Positions 1 to 7,106 are shown, numbered from the stretch's first letter. The stretch is 19,413 nt of DNA from Lachnospiraceae bacterium (GCA_900770225.1 CAAGJU010000184.1:1-19413); one strand, 5' to 3'. The notes: generated by a model not told the origin, from the sequence alone. Numbers and translations: made by a program.

Positions 1-425
1 ACTCATCGTATCATAGGAGGCTTCTTATTGCTATCCGCTACGCTTCCGCTTACTCCATTCTCCCCAGCATAGCTGGGGGATTAGGATTTTCATTTATCCT
101 GATCACCGCATGCGTTGCCTGTCTGCTCGGATTTTTCTTTTTCAAATTTCCAGGTCGTTATAACAATCAGCTGAAGAAACGATGGGAAAAAGATTTTTCA
201 GAAGGATCAGTATTTAAAGTGTTTTTCTATGACAATCATTTTGAAGTGATAGTTAAGGGCAGCTGCCTGTCTTATAAATATTCCGACATTAAGAAAATCA
301 TTCGAACCAGGGATAATTACTACCTGATGATGGAAAAAAATCAGGCTGTCATTATTGTAAAAAAGAATTGTACTGACGAGCTGACAGCATATCTTGAAAA
401 GATCAAAAAGAAGTACGGACTTTAA
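1..425 (+). CDS. YcxB-like membrane protein, 3' portion (5' end outside window)
   Basis: The reading frame starting at base 3 is open from the window edge to a TAA at 423-425, so about 140 residues are visible and the start is missing. The N-terminal part is hydrophobic (about residues 15-48, SILPSIAGGLGFSFILI followed by a Cys/Leu/Phe-rich stretch ending FFFFKFPG) and would cross the membrane once or twice. A basic cytosolic segment (NNQLKKRWEKDF) follows. The C-terminal half (FFYDNHFEV, YSDIKKIIRTRDNYYLMM, QAVIIVKK) matches the usual pattern of the small YcxB-like C-terminal domain. The function of this family is not known to me. A GTG at 219 could be taken as a start, but the frame continues upstream in the same style, so I read it as internal. 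It converges on murF with a shared terminator between them. Confidence 0.7.
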   Translation, partial: SSYHRRLLIAIRYASAYSILPSIAGGLGFSFILITACVACLLGFFFFKFPGRYNNQLKKRWEKDFSEGSVFKVFFYDNHFEVIVKGSCLSYKYSDIKKIIRTRDNYYLMMEKNQAVIIVKKNCTDELTAYLEKIKKKYGL

Positions 426-455
426 TGCTGTAAACGGTTCTCAGGCCATACGAAA

Positions 456-483
456 AGAGGCTGTGCACACCGCCACAGCCTCT
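456..483. terminator. Bidirectional intrinsic terminator between the YcxB-like gene and murF
   Basis: A perfect 10-bp stem, AGAGGCTGTG (456-465) with CACAGCCTCT (474-483), encloses an 8-base loop. It has TCTTTT on the right and AAAA on the left, so it has a U-tract on either strand. It lies 30 bases after the YcxB-like stop and 36 bases after the murF stop, as expected for convergent genes. Confidence 0.88.
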
Positions 484-519
484 CTTTTATCAATTCCATA
501 TTTCTCCATGTCTCAGCGC

Positions 520-2151
520 TTACAGCTTGACCAGTGCCTCTGTGATCTTATCAAACTGCATGAAATGAGACGCTTTCACAAGAACGATGTCACCGTCCCG
601 CATCAGCTCCGGCAATGCTGCCATAAGCTGTTCTCTGCTGTCAAAATGACGAATATCCATTTCCGCCGGTGCATCTGACCTGTCCTTCCGTGTCGGATCT
701 GACTTCGTCTGTACTTTCTCACCCTCCGACGTCAGATATGAATGCGCCGCCTCTGCCATATATGCAGAAAGCGGTCCGGCGCAGAACAGAGCATCGATGC
801 CTTTTTCCGCTGCAAACCGGCCTGCCTCAGCATGAAGTTCTCTCTCATTTTCTCCGAGCTCTCCCATGTCGCCCAGAATGGCGACCCTGCGGCCGCCGGC
901 ATCGCTGAGCACGGAGAGGCTTTCCCTCACAGAGGCAGGATTTGCATTGTAGCAGTCATCAATAATTGTCAGATGATGGCCATTTTCCTCATGCAGGATA
1001 TGGAAACGGCCGGCAATCGGCGTATAGCCGGCAATTCCTCTGCTGATCTCCTCCGGCGTCAGCCCGTAGATAGCGCCCACTGCCGCTCCGGCCAGCGCAT
1101 TGTAAATCATGTGAATACCGGGGGAAGGAATCATTACGTTCAGCACCTGATCACCAGCTGTCTGACCGGCCGCAGCTGAAGTGTTCTCACCAGCAGTCAC
1201 ACCGGCCGCAGCTGATGCGGCATTGCCAGCAGTCAAGCCTGTCGCAGCTGATGCGTCGACAACAGCTGTTTTTTCTCCTGCAGCAGGCATGTGTATCTCA
1301 CAGGAAATACCATCCAGGCCGTGTTTCTCCACGTTCTCCGCATACAGATCGTTCGGATGCGAATATCCCTCCTGATGAAGGCCGAAGCGAAGCGGCACCA
1401 CGTTATTTTTCTCCTGAATCGTGGAGAGCTTGTCATCATCGCCATTGAGAACAATATGTCCGTCAGAGTTAAAATAATCGAAAACCTCGGATTTTGCCTT
1501 CAGAATTCCGTCACGCGTCTTCAGGAACTCCAGATGTGCCGTGCCGATATTGGTCATGACTACGGTATCAGGACGGACGATTTTGGCGAGCCGGTGCATC
1601 TCACCGAAGTGATTGATCCCCATTTCCACGACGGCGATCTCATGTTCTTCCCGGATCCGGAAGATCGTCATCGGCACACCGATCTCGTTATTGAAATTCC
1701 CCTCTGTCTTCAGCACATGATATCTGGCACCGAGAACAGACGCTACCATTTCCTTTGTACTTGTTTTTCCAACACTGCCGATGATGCCGACGATCGGAAT
1801 GTTGAGACAGGAACGGTAATACTCCGCTGCATCCTTCAGTGCCTGAAGGACAGAAGGCACAACGATTGTTGGAACCTCTTTTCCATTTTTCGGTGTGCCA
1901 TATTCCTGTTCAGTCTTTTTCGGGCTCTGCTCCGCGAGCACCAGCATGGCACCCCTGTCGATCACATCCGGAATAAAACGGTGTCCATCGACTCTCTCGC
2001 CGCGGATAGCCGCATACATGCATCCCGGCACCGTCTGACGGCTGTCCGTCACGACAGCTGTGATTTCTTTGTTCAGAAGTTCCAGAGGTCCTTCATATTT
2101 TCCATGTACAGCCTCGGCTAAAGCACCCGGCGTCATACTTTTCATTGTCAT
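520..2151 (-). CDS. murF: UDP-N-acetylmuramoyl-tripeptide--D-alanyl-D-alanine ligase MurF, with repeat insertion
   Basis: Cytosolic ATP-dependent ligase that adds D-Ala-D-Ala to UDP-MurNAc-tripeptide, the last soluble step of the peptidoglycan precursor. The N-terminal domain (1-115) has the family TDSR motif (35-38). The Mur ligase centre carries the P-loop GSVGKTS (125-131), EGNFNNEIGVP (150-160) and MTNIGTAHLE (199-208). The C-terminal domain has DDCYNANPASV (398-408), LGDMGELG (426-433) and VKASHF (525-530). At 543 residues it is about 80-90 longer than a typical MurF. The surplus is mainly an Ala/Gly/Thr-rich tract (about 290-336) containing three 12-residue repeats, plus a polar stretch near 473-500. 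The chosen ATG has GGAG seven bases upstream; in-frame ATGs at codons 3 and 6 are less well placed. It starts 24 bases after the ddl stop and is the last gene of the operon. Confidence 0.95.
   Translation of the reverse strand: MTMKSMTPGALAEAVHGKYEGPLELLNKEITAVVTDSRQTVPGCMYAAIRGERVDGHRFIPDVIDRGAMLVLAEQSPKKTEQEYGTPKNGKEVPTIVVPSVLQALKDAAEYYRSCLNIPIVGIIGSVGKTSTKEMVASVLGARYHVLKTEGNFNNEIGVPMTIFRIREEHEIAVVEMGINHFGEMHRLAKIVRPDTVVMTNIGTAHLEFLKTRDGILKAKSEVFDYFNSDGHIVLNGDDDKLSTIQEKNNVVPLRFGLHQEGYSHPNDLYAENVEKHGLDGISCEIHMPAAGEKTAVVDASAATGLTAGNAASAAAGVTAGENTSAAAGQTAGDQVLNVMIPSPGIHMIYNALAGAAVGAIYGLTPEEISRGIAGYTPIAGRFHILHEENGHHLTIIDDCYNANPASVRESLSVLSDAGGRRVAILGDMGELGENERELHAEAGRFAAEKGIDALFCAGPLSAYMAEAAHSYLTSEGEKVQTKSDPTRKDRSDAPAEMDIRHFDSREQLMAALPELMRDGDIVLVKASHFMQFDKITEALVKL
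1151..1258 (-). repeat. Three 36-bp tandem repeats inside murF
   Basis: Units at 1151-1186, 1187-1222 and 1223-1258 share a core like CCGGCCGCAGCTGA. Each is exactly 36 bp, so the frame is kept. They encode DASAATGLTAGN, AASAAAGVTAGE and NTSAAAGQTAGD (MurF residues 299-334). The palindrome CAGCTG recurs through the array and just beyond it. The units have diverged at several positions, so the expansion is not brand new. Confidence 0.9.
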
Positions 2152-2175
2152 GATCCGACTCCATTTGTTCCGCCA

Positions 2176-3213
2176 TCAGGCATATTTCTTCAACGAAACG
2201 TCGATCATCAGCTGGCACAGATGCGCGTAATCAATCCCAACAGCCGCGGCCTCTTTCGGCACGAGACTGGTCGGCGTCATGCCGGGAAGCGTGTTGGCTT
2301 CAAGGCAGAATACCTTTCCGTCTTCTTTGCGCACCAGGAAATCCATGCGTGCATAGGCTTCGAGACCAATGGCTCTGTATGCCTTCACGGCGAGGTCCTG
2401 TATCTCTGCCGTGAGCTCCGCGGAGATCGGTGCCGGGCAGAGTTCCTCGGTCGCGCCCGCCTTATACTTATTGCTGAAATCATAGTAACCGCTCTTTGGT
2501 GTGATCGATACAACCGGATAGGCCTTGCCGTCGATCACAGCGCAGGTGAATTCATCGCCGGTCACAAATTCCTCCATGAGCAGACTCTTTTCCAGTGAAA
2601 AAGCGAGCTTCTCTCCCCGGATGACATCGTCTTCCGTACGACAGATGGTCACGCCGACGCTGGATCCGCCACAGCAGGGTTTGATGATGACAGGCAGTTC
2701 CATCCCGTAATCCTGCGGAAGATGTCCCTCGTCCGCACGCGTCAGGATAACACCGCGCGGAGTGGTGACACCGGCGCCCTGAAACGCCCGTTTCGTAAAG
2801 GATTTATCCATGGCGATGCCGCTGCTGATATAGCCCGGGCCCGTGTAACGGATTCCCAGAAGATCAAAGGCAGCCTGCACACGCCCGTCCTCACCATTGG
2901 TGCCGTGAAGCGTGATAAAAACAATGTCTGCCGCCGAACACAGTTCAATGACTTTAGGTCCGAAAAATACACGGCGGGTATTTTTTTCCTTTTCTACCTG
3001 CTCATCAAAGGAATGAATATATGCGGCAGCCTTGTCCACATCATATGACCCGTCGAATGCCGTCGCCGGATCTGCCTCTGCCCATCCGGAAAACACATCG
3101 ACCAGAATGGCCTGATGTCCGAGGGAGCGAAGAGCCTTGCATATTCCCGTGCCAGACACGATGGAAACTGCTCTCTCGGTACTTGTACCTGCCGCCAGAA
3201 CTACGATTTTCAT
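2176..3213 (-). CDS. ddl: D-alanine--D-alanine ligase
   Basis: ATP-grasp enzyme that joins two D-Ala to give the dipeptide used by MurF, whose gene follows 24 bases downstream. Its 345 residues are normal for the family. The N-terminal substrate site has ERAVS with Glu13. The central ATP-grasp part has KPCCGGSSVGV (178-188) and MEEFVTGDEFTCAV (213-226). The omega loop YYDFSNKYKAG (243-253) places Tyr250 at the position of E. coli DdlB Tyr216, so the product should be D-Ala-D-Ala rather than D-Ala-D-Lac (family knowledge). The metal and product site is ARMDFL (288-293) and LEANTLPGMTPTS (304-316). An AAGGGG/AGGAAA stretch precedes the ATG. No clear promoter lies in the 111-base gap after the L,D-transpeptidase gene, so co-transcription is likely. 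Confidence 0.96.
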   Translation of the reverse strand: MKIVVLAAGTSTERAVSIVSGTGICKALRSLGHQAILVDVFSGWAEADPATAFDGSYDVDKAAAYIHSFDEQVEKEKNTRRVFFGPKVIELCSAADIVFITLHGTNGEDGRVQAAFDLLGIRYTGPGYISSGIAMDKSFTKRAFQGAGVTTPRGVILTRADEGHLPQDYGMELPVIIKPCCGGSSVGVTICRTEDDVIRGEKLAFSLEKSLLMEEFVTGDEFTCAVIDGKAYPVVSITPKSGYYDFSNKYKAGATEELCPAPISAELTAEIQDLAVKAYRAIGLEAYARMDFLVRKEDGKVFCLEANTLPGMTPTSLVPKEAAAVGIDYAHLCQLMIDVSLKKYA

Positions 3214-3286
3214 TTTCCTAACCCCTTCTCTTTTTTTATTTGTTATTGCCGGATTCCGATACAGAACGGACTTATACAGCAGAGAA

Positions 3287-3318
3287 GGGCACCTTCGCTC
3301 TCAGAGCGATAAATGCCC
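3287..3318 (-). other. Two-part hairpin in the transpeptidase-ddl gap
   Basis: An outer stem GGGCA (3287-3291) with TGCCC (3314-3318) encloses an inner stem CGCTC (3296-3300) with GAGCG (3304-3308), loop TCA. On the coding (minus) strand it lies just after the transpeptidase stop and has no U-run, so it does not look like an intrinsic terminator. It could be an mRNA stability or processing element. Its function is inference. Confidence 0.4.
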
Positions 3319-3324
3319 CTGCCA

Positions 3325-4767
3325 TTATCCCACAGTGATCTGAGCAGTAGGCTGATCGCCGGCAACCTGCGACTCGGAATAGTAAATGATCACAGGGTAG
3401 CCCACATTCATCACATCGAATACCTTGGCCACATCAGCCTCACGCATATTGATACAGCCGTTGGATCCGTTGGTCAGCCATGTAGTCGTATTATACTCAG
3501 ACTCCGACCGCCATGCAGCATCATGCATACCGCACTCATCATAAAACGGCATCCAGTACTGCACCTTCAGATTGTTGTGTTCGTTAAAAACAGCCGGATG
3601 CTCATGCGCATCAATAGCCCACACGCTTCCGCTCGGCGTGTCCTGTCCCTTGGCATGATTACCTGTGATAACCTGCGTATCCAGTACAAGCGTACCGTTC
3701 TGATAGCACCAGAGCTCCTGCTTTTCAATGCAGATCTCGACATAGGTACCGCCGATATCATTGGACGACCGGTCAAGTGCCCTGTAGAGATAGATCGGGT
3801 CTCTCTCTCCGCTCTCACCGTTCAGCAGTGCGTTGTACAGATCCAGCGTCGTCGCATCCTGATTGATGCACCATCCGTAATCTCCGCCGTCCAGCGTAAT
3901 CTCAGCACCGGAGGTGGTCCGGAACTTTCTCTTCAGTCCGTAGGTATCAGTTTCATAGGCCATATTGGCTACGAACTGTGCAATCCGACTCTTGCTGAGC
4001 TGATAGCTTCCATCAGATGCCTGTACGATGTAATCGTGCAAATTGTTATTATTCAGCGTAAAGGTCTTGTCGACGAAATTGTACGTAATCGACGTATTCA
4101 GTATGTCATTGATCGATGAAATCTGATCCGTCAGCGTTGGATCATCCGCTGATACTGTCGTCGTTTTATAGAGACCGAGATCTTCAAAATTAACGGAAGT
4201 CTCTCCACTCTCAATCGCTTTGATGATGGCTTCCTTTGTTTTTTCGCGGTCCAGAGAAGCGCCCTCATCTGCCTGCTCGATAGAGAAGCCGTCTCCGTTG
4301 TCGACGATTTTTGCGTCCGTGGGCGCAACATCGTTCTGAGACTGGAAGCAGCTCATATTCTCCATCACCGTGTCGATGGAATCCTTGTCATAGGTATAGC
4401 CGACACTGCCGGTATACGATATCCCACGTCCCAGATAAAAAATCCAGAGATTCGGATTCTGCTCGTCAAGCATTTTTTCGATCGTTCCGTCATCCTGGTA
4501 TGTCATGTAGATCTGATCGCCTGTGATCGTGTCCGTCTGCCCATTGCGCTCATAGCAGGTGAGCTTGTAATGTCTGATCTGGTTCTGGATCGCATACTTG
4601 GCATCTTCGACCGTCATTTCACCGATATCCAGACCGTCAAAGGTTGATCCGGTGTAAAAATGCGTCTTGAAATGATAAATGCCATATACATACAGCGCTG
4701 CCAGGATCAGAATAAGCAGGACCAGCAGAGTGATCATGCTCACCAGATTCTTGGATAATTTCTTCAT
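3325..4767 (-). CDS. Membrane-anchored L,D-transpeptidase (YkuD fold) with putative peptidoglycan-binding region
   Basis: Predicted to form L,D-crosslinks, or attach chains, in peptidoglycan outside the membrane. Residues 1-8 are basic and about 10-30 form one membrane helix, an uncleaved anchor or signal. Residues about 40-330 form a long extracellular region resembling the putative peptidoglycan-binding domain that precedes YkuD in clostridial enzymes. The catalytic YkuD domain spans about 340-465: YVEICIEKQELWCY, DTQVITGNHAKGQDTPSG, His415 in CGMHDAAW, and the active-site stretch TNGSNGCINM with Cys438. The usual motif there is [S/T]HGC, and this protein has Asn436 instead of His. AGAGGAAAG precedes the start ATG. 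It is the first gene of the operon with ddl and murF, driven by the promoter at 4912-4940. Confidence 0.9.
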   Translation of the reverse strand: MKKLSKNLVSMITLLVLLILILAALYVYGIYHFKTHFYTGSTFDGLDIGEMTVEDAKYAIQNQIRHYKLTCYERNGQTDTITGDQIYMTYQDDGTIEKMLDEQNPNLWIFYLGRGISYTGSVGYTYDKDSIDTVMENMSCFQSQNDVAPTDAKIVDNGDGFSIEQADEGASLDREKTKEAIIKAIESGETSVNFEDLGLYKTTTVSADDPTLTDQISSINDILNTSITYNFVDKTFTLNNNNLHDYIVQASDGSYQLSKSRIAQFVANMAYETDTYGLKRKFRTTSGAEITLDGGDYGWCINQDATTLDLYNALLNGESGERDPIYLYRALDRSSNDIGGTYVEICIEKQELWCYQNGTLVLDTQVITGNHAKGQDTPSGSVWAIDAHEHPAVFNEHNNLKVQYWMPFYDECGMHDAAWRSESEYNTTTWLTNGSNGCINMREADVAKVFDVMNVGYPVIIYYSESQVAGDQPTAQITVG

Positions 4768-4911
4768 ATACTTTTTCTTTCCTCTTACTTTTCCTCTGAT
4801 CTTATCGTAAATTTAACTGTGTTCTGTCGGTTGAACTGCCTGATTACTCTTACGTGCGACTGCGTTCAGTCAATGAAACAGTCTGTTTTTCAGGCAGGAC
4901 ACCGTCTCTAA

Positions 4912-4940
4912 ATTCTAATATTCCTCACTACGGGTGTCAA
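4912..4940 (-). promoter_or_regulatory. Sigma-A-type promoter for L,D-transpeptidase-ddl-murF
   Basis: On the minus strand, TTGACA (complement of 4935-4940) and TAGAAT (complement of 4912-4917) are separated by exactly 17 bases. Transcription would start near 4905 and give a leader of about 138 bases before the ATG at 4767. Confidence 0.8.
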
Positions 4941-4949
4941 GTTTGCCAC

Positions 4950-4994
4950 CACAGACGCTTCCTCTGTGTATATCACCCAGGCAGTTTCTGCCTG
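4950..4994. other. Pair of short hairpins downstream of the methyltransferase gene
   Basis: CAGGCAG (4978-4984) pairs with CTGCCTG (4988-4994), loop TTT. CACAGA (4950-4955) pairs with TCTGTG (4963-4968). They sit between the methyltransferase stop at 5020 and the -35 box at 4935-4940. On the minus strand neither is followed by a U-run. On the plus strand the first is followed by TTTATATTAA. They may end or stabilise the methyltransferase transcript, but a classic terminator is not shown. Confidence 0.35.
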
Positions 4995-5019
4995 TTTATA
5001 TTAACTGCCCGGATACTTT

Positions 5020-5940
5020 CTATCTGCCGTCTGTCCGCGGCGTCCATCTGCCTGATGAACCACAGGGCAGAATCAGTCCTGTGCTGGTAACCGGAAGACC
5101 GATCTCCGACGCTTCCGCATGGCCATGCCGGTCGCTGAGCACCGTCTCCAGCATATAGGTGAGTACGGACGGTGCAAGTCCGGTCGTATAGGAGCTGATC
5201 ATCATAAACAGCGGCTTCTCGGAAAGCAGCTGCGCACAGAGCTGGATAAAAGCATAGATGTTGTCTTCCATCTTCCAGATCTCACCCTTCGGTCCGCGTC
5301 CGTAAGAAGGCGGATCCATGATGATACCGTCATATACATGCCCGCGCCGGATTTCTCTCTCGACAAATTTCGTGCAGTCGTCTACCAGCCAGCGGACGGA
5401 CGTCTCCGGCAGCTTCGAGGATACCGCGTTCTCCCTAGCCCATCCGACCATCCCCTTGGATGCATCTACGTGCGTCACATGAGCACCGGCCTCAGCCGCC
5501 GCCAGCGTGGCACCGCCCGTGTAGGCAAACAGGTTGAGAATTTTCACCGGTCTGACATCTCCCGTCTCCGGATCAACGTCGCCGGCTGTTTTTCTCCTCT
5601 TTATCTCGCTTCGGATCTGCTTTCCGCACCAGTCCCAGTTCACCGCCTGTTCCGGAAACAGCCCTGTATGCTTGAAGCTGAACGGTTTCAGATTAAATAC
5701 CAGACTTCCGTAACTGATCTGCCACTGCTCGGGCAGATCCCGGAATTCCCACTGACCGCCGCCGCTGCTGCTCCGATGATAACGGGCATTGTACCGGCGC
5801 CAGCCACTGTTCTTCCTCTCCGTCTGCCATATCACCTGCGGATCCGGACGCACAAGTATATAGCTTCCCCATCGTTCGAGTTTTTCGCCGTCCGATGTAT
5901 CCAGAACTTCATAATCTTTCCAGTGATCCGCTGTCCACAT
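5020..5940 (-). CDS. Class I SAM-dependent methyltransferase, COG1092 / RlmI-like without PUA domain
   Basis: Predicted methyltransferase with a Rossmann fold, probably acting on RNA by analogy with the RlmI/RlmK group; the substrate is not known. The SAM-binding motif I is LNLFAYTGGATLAAA (135-149), followed by HVDASKGMVGWARENA (157-172) and VDDCTKF (186-192). The catalytic motif IV is DPPSYGRG (209-216). The 306 residues fit the shorter Bacillota members, which have a degenerate N-terminal region (GEKLERWGSYILVRPDPQ) and lack a full PUA domain. The start is firm: GGAGGAATT lies directly before the ATG. The gene is monocistronic: a tRNA terminator lies upstream, and the next gene has its own promoter. 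The C-terminus is Gly/Arg/Ser-rich and ends at a TAG. Confidence 0.88.
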   Translation of the reverse strand: MWTADHWKDYEVLDTSDGEKLERWGSYILVRPDPQVIWQTERKNSGWRRYNARYHRSSSGGGQWEFRDLPEQWQISYGSLVFNLKPFSFKHTGLFPEQAVNWDWCGKQIRSEIKRRKTAGDVDPETGDVRPVKILNLFAYTGGATLAAAEAGAHVTHVDASKGMVGWARENAVSSKLPETSVRWLVDDCTKFVEREIRRGHVYDGIIMDPPSYGRGPKGEIWKMEDNIYAFIQLCAQLLSEKPLFMMISSYTTGLAPSVLTYMLETVLSDRHGHAEASEIGLPVTSTGLILPCGSSGRWTPRTDGR

Positions 5941-5949
5941 AATTCCTCC

Positions 5950-6078
5950 AGGTATCTGTTCCCGTTGATTTTTCAGAATGTATCGATTATCTTTGTTATG
6001 AAAAACAAATGCATGCTATGCTCGCATCAACTGCTGATATGTGCATATCTGTATGTACGCCTGCCAGTACAGATACCT
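5950..6078 (-). promoter_or_regulatory. Candidate switching leader of the methyltransferase gene
   Basis: Read on the minus strand, three complementary elements lie in order: A (6068-6078, AGGTATCTGTA), B (6046-6053, TACAGATA) and C (5950-5959, ACAGATACCT). A can pair with B over 8 bp or with C over 10 bp, but not with both at once. C directly abuts the GGAGG ribosome site at 5945-5949. This layout could regulate translation. No clear promoter upstream of A was found, so it is not proven that A is in the mRNA. Confidence 0.35.
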
Positions 6079-6141
6079 TAGAAGATACACCAAATGATGT
6101 AAAAACGCCAGTGTCCGAAAAAACTACGGGTTTGAAACGAT

Positions 6142-6183
6142 AAAAAAAGCCCTGAAACCCTTCTAAACAAAGGATTCCAGAGC
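6142..6183 (-). terminator. Intrinsic terminator of the tRNA-Gly transcript
   Basis: On the minus strand a 14-bp stem (arms 6170-6183 and 6149-6162, three G-U wobbles, 7-base loop) is followed directly by seven T residues (complement of 6142-6148). It lies 7 bases beyond the tRNA 3' end. Confidence 0.92.
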
Positions 6184-6190
6184 ATAAGCC

Positions 6191-6261
6191 AGCAAGCGAC
6201 GGGAATCGAACCCGCCTCCCCAGCTTGGGAAGCTGGTGTTCTACCGATGAACTACGCCTGC
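6191..6261 (-). tRNA. tRNA-Gly, anticodon CCC
   Basis: The minus strand folds into a 71-base cloverleaf. The acceptor is GCAGGCG with CGCTTGC (one G-U), discriminator T. The D arm is GTTC/GAAC. The anticodon stem CCAGC/GCTGG holds the loop TTCCCAA, giving anticodon CCC, which reads GGG. The T arm GCGGG/CCCGT holds the loop TTCGATT. CCA is not encoded; GGC follows the discriminator. It has its own promoter 11 bases upstream and its own terminator, so it is a single-gene unit. Confidence 0.95.
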
Positions 6262-6272
6262 AAACAAAAAAT

Positions 6273-6301
6273 ATTATAAAGGCACCCGAACAGATTGTCA
6301 A
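6273..6301 (-). promoter_or_regulatory. Perfect-consensus promoter for tRNA-Gly
   Basis: On the minus strand TTGACA (complement of 6296-6301) and TATAAT (complement of 6273-6278) are spaced by exactly 17 bases, all consensus values for the housekeeping sigma factor. The -10 box ends 11 bases before the mature tRNA. This is what one expects for a strongly expressed stable RNA. Confidence 0.93.
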
Positions 6302-6382
6302 TCCGTGCCGTCAGCAAGCTTCAGCGAGCTTACAAGCTAACCGCTTTCGCTTGTCCTCGGCTTGGGAGTCTCCATGTGTTCC

Positions 6383-6410
6383 GTGACTCTGGCAGTGTCT
6401 GAACTATAAC
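6383..6410 (+). promoter_or_regulatory. Weak candidate promoter for the gamma-carbonic-anhydrase-like gene
   Basis: GTGACT (6383-6388, 4 of 6 matches) and TATAAC (6405-6410, 5 of 6) are 16 bases apart, about 100 bases before the ATG at 6508. In the rest of 6302-6498 I see only short AAGC-rich inverted repeats and no gene. Confidence 0.35.
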
Positions 6411-6507
6411 GCAACATCAGATTTGCTTAATTCACCCTGATCTGGCGTCTGAATTACGTGATTTGCTCTAATTTCTACATATTATTTCCAGAAGGGAGAT
6501 GTTTGAT

Positions 6508-6999
6508 ATGAGAAGAATTGATGATACGGTATTTCTCGCCGAGGGGGCACGGGTTATCCTTGACGTGACAATCGACGAACACAGCAGCGTGTGGTACAAC
6601 GCCGTAATTCGAGGTCTCCCACCGCAGATCAGTATCGGCAAATATTCGAATGTGCAGGACTGCGTCGTCATGCATGCAAGTCCCGGCCTTCCGGTCGTCG
6701 TCGGAGACTATGTCACGATAGGCCATTCGGCCATCATTCACGGATGCAGAATCGGGGATAACACACTCATAGGGATGGGATCCACGATCATGAACGGCGC
6801 GGAGATCGGCAGGAACTGCATTATCGGCGCCGGATCACTGGTCACGCAGAACACAGTCATTCCGGATAATTCTCTTGCCTTCGGCCGTCCGGCAAAGATC
6901 ATCCGGACCGTAAGCCCGGAAGAAGCCATGCAGAATCACATGTCCGCCGTTCATTACGCCGAGACTGCTGAACTTCTGCGGAATGGAAAGCTGTCTTAA
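6508..6999 (+). CDS. Gamma-carbonic-anhydrase-like left-handed beta-helix protein (YrdA/PaaY group)
   Basis: A 163-residue hexapeptide-repeat protein, expected to be a trimer with a metal site at each interface. The three zinc ligands are present with family spacing: His56 (CVVMH), His73 and His78 (GHSAIIH). NVQD (48-51) matches the conserved Asn, Gln and Asp of archaeal Cam. Isoleucine/glycine hexapeptide turns run from about 20 to 125, then a C-terminal helix packs outside. After Arg35 the usual RGD is RGL (Leu37), so one conserved acidic residue is missing, and carbonic anhydrase activity cannot be assumed. The start at 6508 was chosen because AGGGAG (6493-6498) abuts the alternative ATG at 6499 but lies 9 bases before this one. 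It stands alone on the plus strand and ends before a shared terminator. Confidence 0.88.
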   Translation: MRRIDDTVFLAEGARVILDVTIDEHSSVWYNAVIRGLPPQISIGKYSNVQDCVVMHASPGLPVVVGDYVTIGHSAIIHGCRIGDNTLIGMGSTIMNGAEIGRNCIIGAGSLVTQNTVIPDNSLAFGRPAKIIRTVSPEEAMQNHMSAVHYAETAELLRNGKLS

Positions 7000-7106
7000 A
7001 AACACAGCCTCACATGCAAACAGAAAAACAGAAAAAATACAGATTTACGTTTAAGATTTGCTGTCACAGAATAATAAGGCAGATTGATCTATCAAATAAA
7101 GAACGG

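Noticed and set aside
1291..2121. A 276-residue plus-strand open frame
   Set aside because: Antisense shadow of murF, with no ribosome site or recognisable domain.
3313..4119. A 268-residue plus-strand open frame
   Set aside because: Antisense shadow of the L,D-transpeptidase gene.
5119..6081. A 320-residue plus-strand open frame
   Set aside because: It lies opposite the methyltransferase gene, which has clear motifs and a GGAGG site. The plus-strand product has no recognisable domain.
5996..6301. A 101-residue minus-strand reading frame containing SSVEHQLPKLGRRVRFPSLA
   Set aside because: That segment is the translation of the tRNA-Gly gene, a well-known type of false protein.
6332..6354. 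ACAAGC/GCTTGT hairpin in the AAGC-rich stretch upstream of the tRNA promoter
   Set aside because: Only 6 bp with an 11-base loop and no U-run; probably chance in a low-complexity stretch.
6499..6507. A three-codon longer start for the gamma-carbonic-anhydrase-like gene
   Set aside because: The AGGGAG ribosome site would directly touch that ATG, while the second ATG has normal spacing.
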